Shown: positions 1-7,923 of the stretch, piece after piece
How positions within the stretch are numbered: the first letter of the stretch is position 1
How the letters are laid out: the number at the start of each line of letters is the position of its first letter
Origin: Elysia marginata
Taxonomy: Eukaryota > Mollusca > Gastropoda > Plakobranchidae
DNA: 20,223 bases
NCBI GenBank assembly: GCA_019649035.1
Contig: BMAT01011332.1
Span: 293,992-314,214, forward strand
Direction: 5' to 3'
Position numbers and translations under genes: made by a program
The notes under the pieces: model-generated
The model's input: the letters and a program-made list of their open reading frames with translations, nothing else
What the model was told of the DNA's origin: nothing
Database searches by the model: none

Positions 1-54
1 AGTAGCAGTAGTAATAGTAGTAGTGGACCAGGTAGTGGTGGTAGTAGTAGTAGT
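1..54. repeat. AGT/GTA trinucleotide repeat
   Basis: Imperfect (AGT)n tract with GGT interruptions, cut by the window edge, so its full length is unknown. It has no sign of coding use. Confidence 0.85.
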
Positions 55-612
55 TTGTCTTTGTTTAGGTACTATGCGATCATAAATATAAATTTGTTTC
101 GTTCTTTATTTATTTTTTTAAAATCATTTCTTTACATAAATTGTTCGTACGTACTTCAGTGTGATAGAGTGGCACAGCATTGTTGCCTTATATGTCAGAA
201 TTTACATGGCCCCGGGCCTGATTTACAAGGCTGGAATTGGGATTTCGAGTTGAATCACCACACAGTTAAAATCAAAGTCTAAACAGTTAAAATCACGCTT
301 ATTTGGTCCCTGAGTAAAGGAAATATTTATTGAAATTTTGAGTCTAGGGACAGAAGTAATATTTTTTATAACCATATTCATATACTTTTCAGTTTTAGCA
401 GGATAGGCATGCAAAGTATTGAGGAAATTTTGACACATCTGTACAAGTGCACGCATTTAGCTTTTCTGGCACGACTTAAGTTCAAAATGTTATTTTTTTA
501 ATTTCTCTTCACATACGACAACATAACCACAGTATGTTTGATGGCTTTTTTACAGATCAGCTGGGTTCTTGTTATTACACTTTTTTTTCTCTTTTTAAAC
601 ATAAAGTTTTGA
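55..612. other. AT-rich non-coding stretch
   Basis: No exon-like open frame with splice signals is visible. The short open frames here overlap on opposite strands and have biased, AT-driven composition. Confidence 0.5.
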
Positions 613-942
613 CGCAAAGCAAGTGATAGTTATAAGAAAGATAACACAAAGCAAGTGATAATTATAGGACAGATAACACAAAGCAAGTGATAGTTATAAG
701 AAAGATAACACAAAACAAGTGGTTGGTATAAGAAAGATAACACAAAGCAAGTGATAGTTATAAGAAAGATAACACAAAGCAAGTGATATTTATAAGAAAG
801 ATAACACAAAGCAAGTGATATTTATAAGAAAGATAACACAAAGCAAGTGATAGTCAAAAGAAAGATAACGCAAAGCAAGTAATAGTTATAAGAAAGATAA
901 CACAAAGCAAGTGATAGATATGAGAAAGATAACACAAAGCAG
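613..942. repeat. 32-bp minisatellite, about 10.3 copies
   Basis: Ten head-to-tail units of exactly 32 bp begin at 613 and every 32 bp to 901. A partial eleventh unit runs from 933 to 942. Each unit starts C(A/G)CAAAGCAAGTGATAG and ends AAGAAAGATAA. Units 6 and 7 look identical, and units 3 and 5 also match each other. Unit 4 is the most diverged (CAAAACAAGTGGTTGG). There are no unique spacers between units. The unit length is not a multiple of three and stops occur, so it is non-coding. Confidence 0.95.
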
Positions 943-2925
943 AATCAAGATGATAATCATTCTTAATTTATTTCTGAACAGCCTTAAGGTTAGGAGATTT
1001 TCAAAGTTATCTTTAAGCAACATTTTATTTATAAAATCAAATCATCGTGGGCAGTGATTTATAAAAATTGCTTCCATTCACTTCCTTATTGGCAGTTCTA
1101 AGCAGCCAAGGGATAATGGCTGAATGCCATGTCTTCACAAGGGAGATCAATGATTCTGATTCAGCTTCGAACTGCATGCTTGTAATCTACCAAATCAGAC
1201 ATACACAACTTCCTACAGTGGAACTTCCCCTAACACCAAGTCCATTATAAATATACCATTCTGAATATTTGTCTTATCTCACAGATTTCGGAACTCAACA
1301 TTTTATCGAGTTCTGACTATTTCACAGAGAACAGAGCGACTATATGATTATCTTTCCATGGCACGGGGCATCCGCATTTACGGAAATGTTACTCTCTCTT
1401 CTTCCTGCTATAGCCTGTGGTTTTTTATGTACACAACTTTGACAACGAGCTGAACTGACACACCTTAATACGCCTATTTCTGCTACCTCATGTGATATTT
1501 CATACAAAATTTTGAATTTAGGCAGCAAGGGAAGACTTAAAATATTGAGCCTTTCAGTGTTTGATTAAATAAAGAGCACCAAATAAACAGTTTCTGCAAA
1601 TCACACTTGGATAGTTATATATACAATAAACATAGAAATGTGTTGATATTATGATTACAGCTTGAGCAAAGCGCACGCACTGGTCCTGTTGTTGTCATAG
1701 AGAATGAACACAAAGCTGTAAACTTAGGAGCCCTGTATAAAAACAGTTTGGAAAATTATAAAAATATTTCTGAAACCTTTTAAACAGAACACTGGAAATG
1801 TTGTGTTTGTTTAAAAAATTTAACAAGTATAACAAGCTTTGTGAGCTTGAAACAAAATTATAAAATCATACATCAATAAAATTGGAACAAAAATGTTTCA
1901 GATCGTTCTAGCAAACAAACAAGCAGTCAGAAACTGTACATCATCAAAGCTACGGGAGAAGCAGATACGTGGAGACAGGGATTAGATGATATTATAAACA
2001 ATAAACAAGAGGAAGTTGTACTCACAATATACTTAAAGAATATAAGAAACATATTAAAGTTCAAATAGAAATGGCATTCTTGTAGACACAAGATATGGCT
2101 GTTTGGGGTAAACAAAATAACTTCGTGAACAAAGACTGGAAATGGAGTTGGACAAAAGTAACCTGCATTTAGGCAGTGGAGATAAAGAGTCAGTTGGCTG
2201 TGATTTGGACAAGTTGGTTTGCAATCAAATAAAATAGACAGGAGGGACGTAAGTAGGCCAATCATGGTTAGATTGCGCTCATTGAAGATACAGTTATATG
2301 TATACGATTACAACATTAACACAAGACCAAAGTGTTTAATTTAGATATATATACATATAAACCAGGTATGGTTGCTGTACAATTGATGTCATCATTCGCG
2401 TAGCTTAATAAGAAATTGGTTCTGGCCTCTGGAGTAACTCAATATATGTCCGTTGGAGTGAATATTGCATCGTGATATTTACAAACACAAATAAAATTAT
2501 CTTTCTTTTGTCTCCATCACAAAAGATATGGCTATAAATGCAATTTATATCACTGAAAAATCAAGTAAAAGAACACTTGTATCAATAGGATCGGGGAGTA
2601 TGATGATTGTGGGATGATCTGTCTAAACCGTTCCAAACTCGATAATATTTAGCTCTATTGTATTGTGTAACACACGCTTATAACATAAGAATGAATACAA
2701 GAGACATCCTACATCTACCTTTGCCTTTCAATGTATTTCAAACATCTCTAACGTTAATTTCGAAATGGCAGTCTGAACTTTTTATTCTTATTTCTAAAAT
2801 ACATAAATTATTTCTATAAAAAGTATTAAGATAAATGGTGTCTGTTGGTTATGTTGTTTGAAGCTTTTAGCTATTTGTTGGTTGACATCCGAGTGTTGTG
2901 ATTAACTTTGTTGCGATTCGGTTTT
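943..2925. other. No recognisable gene
   Basis: AT-rich sequence. The longest open frame, 1927-2265 on the minus strand, encodes a hydrophobic, Cys/Phe-rich string with no domain I recognise. It has no supporting splice signals and I regard it as chance. I see no RNA gene or terminal inverted repeat. Confidence 0.5.
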
Positions 2926-2937
2926 CCCGTTAAAATT
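2926..2937 (+). repeat. SINE copy 1 left target-site duplication
   Basis: CCCGTTAAAATT lies directly before the SINE 5' end and is repeated exactly at 3235-3246, directly after the tail. It marks a retrotransposition event. Confidence 0.85.
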
Positions 2938-3234
2938 TACCGGCTCTGTGGCCTAGCGGTAAGACACTCGCTCAGAGATCGAGAGGTACGTGATTCGATC
3001 CCCGGCCGAGTCAAACCAAGGACTTTAAAATCGGTATTAGCAGCTGATCCGCCTAGTGTCTGGCAGTATGGATTTAGTGTTAAGTCTGGTCGGCCCGGTG
3101 TCAGAATAATGTGAGTGGGTGTGGTAAGCGCTCCTGACATCACAGAGTGGCAGCACGCTTTCAATTGTCCACAGCGCCGTCTCTGATATAACCTTGAAGT
3201 TGAATGGGACGTTAAAATTCAAACAACCAAACAA
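2938..3234 (+). mobile_element. tRNA-derived SINE, copy 1 (forward)
   Basis: About 297 bp. The 5' end is tRNA-like, with an RNA polymerase III A box TGGCCTAGCGG at 2949-2959 and a B box resembling GATTCGATCCC at 2992-3002. A roughly 200-bp tRNA-unrelated body follows, and the end is CA-rich (ACAACCAAACAAC). The element is about 80-90% similar by eye to the inverted copy at 9922-10224 along its full length. Perfect 12-bp direct repeats flank it. Open frames on both strands over this span are only shadows of the SINE. SINEs encode no protein and depend on LINE enzymes for mobility. Confidence 0.92.
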
Positions 3235-3246
3235 CCCGTTAAAATT
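3235..3246 (+). repeat. SINE copy 1 right target-site duplication
   Basis: Exact copy of the 12 bp at 2926-2937. Confidence 0.85.
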
Positions 3247-4745
3247 ATCAAGTAGCTTTGAAACGTTTATTAGACATTTACCGTGAAGCATCTGTTAGCA
3301 GAGACATAGAGACGAAAAGGTTAAAGCTATATTTCTGCGAGATGCCTTATCTTCCATATTACTAGAGTTAAGGGGATGGTGAGTTGTAACTTACATTTTA
3401 TCAGGTGCCTGAGAAAATCTTAATCAAGTTTTAGGGTCGGACTGGGTCTAAAATGCGTTTAAGATTGATTTTGCGGTGGTGAAACTGGAGTTTGTAAGAA
3501 TGGGCTTAAACGTTGAGTATTGGTTTAATATAAAACATGATTTACGGCTTTTAGACAAAGGAAGTTGGTGCCTCCTGTTGACCTAATTAATTACATGTAC
3601 ATGTATTGTCATTAGATCTTAATGAACAGATTAGTTTGTGCTAAGGTTATGAGAACGAAACTTAATTATACTATGGATAGGGATGGGTTTCTTAGTTATG
3701 ATTTCAACAGTGTGATGAAAGTAATGTGATAAAAAAGTAAGGTACATGTATTGGCTTTTTTTTCTGGACCAGGACAAAATGCGTTGGGTTTCTGTAGGAT
3801 CTAAAAAGTTTTTTGCTTATGAAATAGATCAATGCGACCTTATGAACACTAATCGTTCTGTTGCCATTGCCGCGACCCCTATTCAACTCTTGGTTCAATC
3901 TTTCATAGTTTTCACATTACCCAAGAGTTCGATTTTCCATCTATTTTTTTTTTAGAAAGTGAATCGTTGTGTCAAATTGACAAGACTTTGTAGTGTCCAA
4001 TGAGAGCCGAAAAAGGTCAGCCTTTGTGAAAAAATAGCTTCACTGTCAAACAAAAAAGAAAGTATTAATTTTGCTCTCAAAATGTCAAGGGAATAACAGA
4101 TTTATTGCATTAAAACGTTAGATCATGGTGAATGATTGTTCAAAAATGAACCGTAGTTTACAGTTGTTTCTTTTTAATACAGATAGTATGTTCATGCTTA
4201 CAATTATTAGTCCAATTACCAGAAAGTTTAGAGAAGCGACGTTTTTTAAATAATTGTTTTCCAATCACAGCCAAACAGCAAATAAAAAAAAGCGTGAGCC
4301 TTGTCAGGAATACGAGTTTTCAAACTTGTCTATACAATCTTTAAATAGTCATTTGATCGGGATGTAGAGTTATACACGGTTCTGTAGCACAAAAACAAAC
4401 TTTTGCTGCCATTATATTAATTTTTTAGGCTAAAACTATTTGTTTTACACAAAGTAGAAACTATTAAATAATATAGAAAGGCCAATTTCTTATAACTTAA
4501 GGGTCTCGAATTAATTTGTCGTTAGTTTTGCTATATTCTTACTCACCTACAAACTTATATACATGGTGCGACAAATTTTTCTTGCATAGATATGCCATAA
4601 TTAGGCTAAGTATTAAAAGAAATGGCATTTCTTAAATTGTTATACAAGCTTGAAGTCAGAAATATCTTCATGTTATTTGTGCATACATGAGATAACCTTT
4701 GTCTAACGAAGATTTGTCTTTTTGCGTTGTATTTTGTTTGCGTTT
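3247..4745. other. No recognisable gene, 3' flank of the alpha-kinase gene
   Basis: AT-rich and apparently intergenic. Short open frames (for example around 3704-3955, open on both strands) show no family resemblance and no paired splice sites. Confidence 0.5.
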
Positions 4746-4765
4746 TTTAGGCTTTGCTGTTTTGG

Positions 4766-4771
4766 TTTATT
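4766..4771 (-). promoter_or_regulatory. Poly(A) signal of the alpha-kinase gene
   Basis: AATAAA on the minus strand, about 110 nt after the stop codon at 4881-4883. The sequence downstream on the transcript strand is A/C-rich and then changes to plainer AT sequence. Cleavage is expected roughly 10-30 nt further on, near 4740-4755. Confidence 0.6.
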
Positions 4772-4880
4772 GTTTTGTTGTTATAAACTGCATTCTTTGC
4801 AATCTTTCACTATAGAGCCATGCATGCTTGAAATTTTTCTGTTTTTCCAAAAATTGTATACAACTATTTGAACAATAAGT
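4772..4880 (-). other. 3' UTR of the alpha-kinase gene
   Basis: Short AT-rich interval between the TAA stop (4881-4883) and the AATAAA at 4766-4771. No other structure is seen. Confidence 0.55.
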
Positions 4881-6413
4881 TTACTGGTTGCCTGGATACC
4901 CTTGGAAGCGACGTCCTTGCGGTTTGCTTGGGCGTTGTTCCCATGGTGAAGTGTATTGTGTAGGGGTAACTGTGGCAGGAATACACCCATAGCCGCGCTG
5001 CATAACCCAGTACGCGGTAGCTATCTGTGAGTCCATGTAGGAAGGTGGGTAGTCGGGGAGGGGATAAAGAGCATCGTCGTGCTGCGGGCTTTGTCTGAGA
5101 GAGCTACAAGCCTGGGCTGGGCTGCTGTCCCCAGGAGATGAACCATGACACAGACCTGGGTCAGGTAACTGAGAATTCGTCCTTCTTGGTGTCGATGCTG
5201 AGAGCATGGGGTTGTAACCGACTGGTTCCTCTGTAAGACCCCTCCCAACCGATTGGATCTCTTTACTGAAGGAGGTCTGGGCAGACGAAGCCGCGCCTGT
5301 GGAGTCGGCCCTGCCATCGACAGCGTCAAATCTATTCACCACGGGTGTTGAAGTATTGATGCTCGTGTGACTCCATGGATTAGCATTCTCATCCTGGATA
5401 TGCAGATCCACCATGTTCATGGTGGCTGAGTGGATGCTGACTGGTTCTCTAACCCTGTGAACCTGAGGAGTATTCACGAGAAGAGTGTTTGGCAGGCTAT
5501 TTTGATGCATGTATGAGGCCTTGGGATCGGGCATGAGGCGTGTTATGGGGTTGAATTGATGGCGACCATCTCTGGTGATCCAGCTCGCGCCACTGGGATC
5601 ATTGTTCTCATAACTAGCTGGTGGGCACGACAATGATCGAGATAGATCGTGGTGATCGAAAGGTAATTCTGGGGCGCTAGGGATTTCTCTAGGTTCAACT
5701 GAGTCAGTAGTGTCACTAAAAGTTGTTAAGTGAGACAGTTGGGAACTTTGCGTGGAAAGGTCGGGTATTGTCCACGTTTGTGACGGCGTTGCTACATCTT
5801 TGTTTTTATTTAAAGGCGCAGGGATGCCGCTTGTGGCACAATCTGCGATGAGAGGAAAATTGTCTCCCCTTTCACTCCCATCCTCATCTGGTGATGGTTT
5901 ACTCATGTCCTTACATAAATTATTGCACACATGGTGTCGGAATACTTCTCTGATACCTAGTAAACCACCGTCGCTGTTGCCGAATTCACGAGCCCTGGAA
6001 TGGATGGTGGGTGTCTTGAGAAAAAAGCCCTCCGAGTCATGCACCCCCTCGAGACCACATACCACGAGACGACCTCCACTCTGATGGTAGGAAAAATGCG
6101 TGAAGGCGTCCAGTTCTGTTGCTCGGGAAGTGCCTGGACGTCCACGCGCATCCATGAAACTGGACAGACGCCGCGTTTTGTTGGGACGTTCACCGTCCAT
6201 GCGAACATCGTCTTCGAAAAGCACGGCCTCTTTAGAGCTGAGAGGCCGTTCTCCACTGAAGAATATGGTCTTAAGTCGAGACACCTCATCCATGAGCGCC
6301 CAATAAGTAGCTGCAAACCTGAGATAGACATCTCTCTTTTGGGCGGATTTGTTGTACGCTCGTGCCAGTTCACTTGCTGTCTCGGATTTCTTCATCTCAC
6401 AGCTGCACAGGCT
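4881..6413 (-). CDS. Divergent alpha-kinase, terminal coding exon C (C-lobe and Ser/Pro tail)
   Basis: This exon gives 510 codons plus TAA (residues 177-686 of the 686-residue partial model). Its acceptor is CTTTACCTTTTTCCAG with AG at 6414-6415, and it is entered in phase 0 from exon B. It carries the C-terminal half of an alpha-kinase domain. AFTHFSY supplies the first zinc histidine (H282), and HxCxxxC (RHHVCNNLC: H337, C339, C343) supplies the rest of the zinc site. A glycine-rich loop FGNSDGGLLGI is also present. By analogy with eEF2K and TRPM7 the family phosphorylates Ser/Thr in the cytosol. However, the usual DxQG and TDP catalytic motifs read GLEGV and KTP here, so activity is doubtful. 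After the domain come about 340 residues rich in Ser, Pro, Asn and Asp with no further fold. They include RRLSSF (basophilic kinase-like, still near the domain), RSLSCP (a 14-3-3 mode-1-like site) and PPSY (a WW-binding PPxY motif). I am sure of the family and unsure of the function. Confidence 0.88.
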   Translation of the reverse strand, partial: SLCSCEMKKSETASELARAYNKSAQKRDVYLRFAATYWALMDEVSRLKTIFFSGERPLSSKEAVLFEDDVRMDGERPNKTRRLSSFMDARGRPGTSRATELDAFTHFSYHQSGGRLVVCGLEGVHDSEGFFLKTPTIHSRAREFGNSDGGLLGIREVFRHHVCNNLCKDMSKPSPDEDGSERGDNFPLIADCATSGIPAPLNKNKDVATPSQTWTIPDLSTQSSQLSHLTTFSDTTDSVEPREIPSAPELPFDHHDLSRSLSCPPASYENNDPSGASWITRDGRHQFNPITRLMPDPKASYMHQNSLPNTLLVNTPQVHRVREPVSIHSATMNMVDLHIQDENANPWSHTSINTSTPVVNRFDAVDGRADSTGAASSAQTSFSKEIQSVGRGLTEEPVGYNPMLSASTPRRTNSQLPDPGLCHGSSPGDSSPAQACSSLRQSPQHDDALYPLPDYPPSYMDSQIATAYWVMQRGYGCIPATVTPTQYTSPWEQRPSKPQGRRFQGYPGNQ

Positions 6414-6572
6414 CTGGAAAAAGGTAAAGAATTTATGTTAAATACTTTCTCCATAAAAATCAATACTTTTTTTCTAATCATTATCTCCCTTTTCCTCATC
6501 CCCGTCTTCTTCTTCTTCTTCTTCTTCTTCTTCTTCTTCTTCTTCTTCTTCTTCTTCTTCTTCTTCTTCTTC

Positions 6573-6604
<32 letters not shown>

Positions 6605-6753
6605 TTCTTCTTTTCTTCTTTTTCTCTTTTTCTTACTCTCACCTACCTCTCTTTTATTCTTTGATTTTTCCATTACTTCATTAGTTTTATTTCATCAATT
6701 TCCTTTTTTGTTTCTTTTTTCTTCTTCAATTTATTGGTTATCATCGTACTCAC
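6414..6753 (-). other. Alpha-kinase intron B-C with purine tract
   Basis: A 340-bp phase-0 intron. The donor is ACAAAG|GTGAGT (GT at 6752-6753) and the acceptor is TTTCCAG (AG at 6414-6415). Retaining it would add about 26 residues and then hit a stop inside the intron. It contains the TTC/CTC pyrimidine tract, which is GAA/GAG on the transcribed RNA. Confidence 0.85.
6505..6635. repeat. TTC/TCC (GAA/GGA) microsatellite
   Basis: About 23 TTC units (6505-6573), then about 8 CTC/TCC units (to about 6598), then a broken TTC/T-rich pyrimidine stretch. The tract lies wholly inside intron B-C. The apparent Phe/Ser or Lys/Glu homopolymers read from either strand are artefacts of the repeat. Confidence 0.95.
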
Positions 6754-6940
6754 CTTTGTTCCCATGCACTTCCTGAAGACCTTGACAACACACCGATCAC
6801 CAGACTTTTTTCCTCTGCCATTCATTTTGCCGCTGTAGACCTTGAAGGCTTTTCCTTTGCAAAAGCTTTTCTCTTCAAAGGACACCCAGTAAGAGTCTCC
6901 ATTACCGCCTTCTTCAGACTGCAGGGTACAATTCTGGAAA
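6754..6940 (-). CDS. Divergent alpha-kinase, coding exon B (N-lobe)
   Basis: This exon is 187 nt: one base completing a split Ser codon (AG|T) from exon A, plus 62 codons (residues 115-176 of the model). Its acceptor is TTCACATTCCAG, with AG at 6941-6942. A second AG seven bases further in would also work structurally, but it breaks phase with exon A. The peptide runs from FQNCTLQSEE through YWVSFEEKSF, KGKAFKVYSGKMNGRGKKSG and CVVKVFRKCMGTK. This is the N-lobe of an alpha-kinase: beta strands, a Gly-rich turn, and the lysine of CVVKVF (K167, codon at 6781-6783), which should correspond to the ATP-binding lysine of the family. It joins exon C in phase 0, so that VVKVFRKCMGTK runs into SLCSCEMKKSE. 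The low-complexity intron on one side and a plain 642-bp intron on the other leave no doubt about its borders. Confidence 0.88.
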
Positions 6941-7582
6941 CTGGAATGTGAACCGTAAAAATGTTGGTAGAATTTTCAAGGTATAATATTTATTCTTATA
7001 ACAGACATTGCAAACTATTTACGCTGGTTTTATTTATCTAATCATATGTTTATTTCATGGCAAGATATATAAAAACATCCAAGGGCAGTTAATAATTTAT
7101 TATTAGAATATTATTAGCAAGTACTCCAAACTGTCTCCAGGCTTCTTTCATAGTAAACATGAACTGCTTAATAAGCTATCATAAAGATACCTTAAAAAAG
7201 TGAAAATTTTTGGCTGTTCAGTCTACTTAAGTAGATATTACCTGTGGGTATAAGCAAAATATTTAGCCTACTTCAGAGTTTGCTCGTGAGCCAGTGCTGA
7301 AGCATAGTCAGACTTTTTATATTAAAACGCATTAGTTTTATAGGAAACCAGCAATATATGAGCATTCACAATGGTTACCGCTAACGTTTTTCTTGCCTCG
7401 TAAAACTTGTTAATCGATTGTGGCGGCTAAGTTTAATTTTCAAATTGTAAAAAAATAAAAAAAACGGAGTTGAAATCTGTGTTAAAAGTGCAAATTACAT
7501 AAACATAACATACAAAAAATAAAAAAAGGTTTTCTATAAACCAGTTATGTTGTCTTACTTCCTTATATTATGCAGTGGTTAC
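6941..7582 (-). other. Alpha-kinase intron A-B
   Basis: A 642-bp AT-rich intron. The donor is TTCAG|GTAACC (GT at 7581-7582) and the acceptor is ACATTCCAG (AG at 6941-6942). It splits a Ser codon two bases in (AG|T). No coding or repeat content is seen. Confidence 0.8.
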
Positions 7583-7923
7583 CTGAACATATTGCTGTGT
7601 GTTTTGTCTTCGTCGTCCCAATCAGCGTACAGGTAGCGGTTCCTGTTGCCGTTGTGGATTATTTTATTGTCGTTGCAGCCACTGCTGCTGCCCCTGATGT
7701 TGTTTTTGTTGCTGTTGTTATTTCTTTCGTTAAGACATTGGTTCGTGTTGACGTGGAGATGGCGCAAGGATGCACGTCTTTCACAGCTGCTGAGACGGCA
7801 TCCAGTGCCCCCTGTGTTGAGCTCTACTGCAGAGCAGGCCCGCTCCCGCCTGAGGGACTGGAAGGGCGAGAGGTCGGGGTAGAGGCCGTCATGGCTGGCG
7901 GTCCCCACACAGCCTGAGTGAGC
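7583..7923 (-). CDS. Divergent alpha-kinase, coding exon A (N-terminal low-complexity part)
   Basis: This exon is 341 nt (113 codons plus two bases, residues 1-113 of the partial model). It is entered at TTCTGTATTTTCTCCAG|GCT, with AG at 7924-7925, and leaves at CAG|GTAACC. The open frame runs on upstream to 8073. The strong polypyrimidine acceptor and the membrane-like, AT-driven translation beyond it suggest that part is intron. The peptide begins AHSGCVGTASHDGLYPDL. It has a Cys- and Arg-rich middle (SLRRERACSAVE, SSCERRASLRHL), then an Asn/Ser/Gly-rich stretch around NERNNNSNKNN, and ends RYLYADWDDEDKTHSNMF. I recognise no domain. The region is probably disordered and precedes the kinase N-lobe. 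At least one upstream exon with the start codon is missing. Phase agreement with exon B and higher GC than the flanks support the call. Confidence 0.75.

Noticed and set aside
613-942. CRISPR-like array because of the 32-bp repeat
   Set aside because: Units are directly adjacent with no spacers, and the genome is eukaryotic.
1927-2265. 112-codon minus-strand frame, hydrophobic and Cys-rich
   Set aside because: No splice borders, no signal peptide followed by a mature region, and no family resemblance. The composition is that expected from AT-rich DNA.
2941-3010. tRNA gene
   Set aside because: Only the A and B boxes and the head resemble a tRNA. It continues into a SINE body and is flanked by target-site duplications.
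5957-6373. Second minus-strand frame of 138 codons inside exon C
   Set aside because: Alternative frame of the alpha-kinase coding exon, with no independent motif.
6000-6776. Plus-strand frame of 258 codons
   Set aside because: The first part is antisense to the alpha-kinase exon and the rest is the TTC/TCC repeat read as Phe/Ser. It has no domain.
7570-7917. Plus-strand Val/Ala-rich frame of 115 codons
   Set aside because: Antisense to exon A. The Val/Ala runs are the complement of its Asn/Ser codons.
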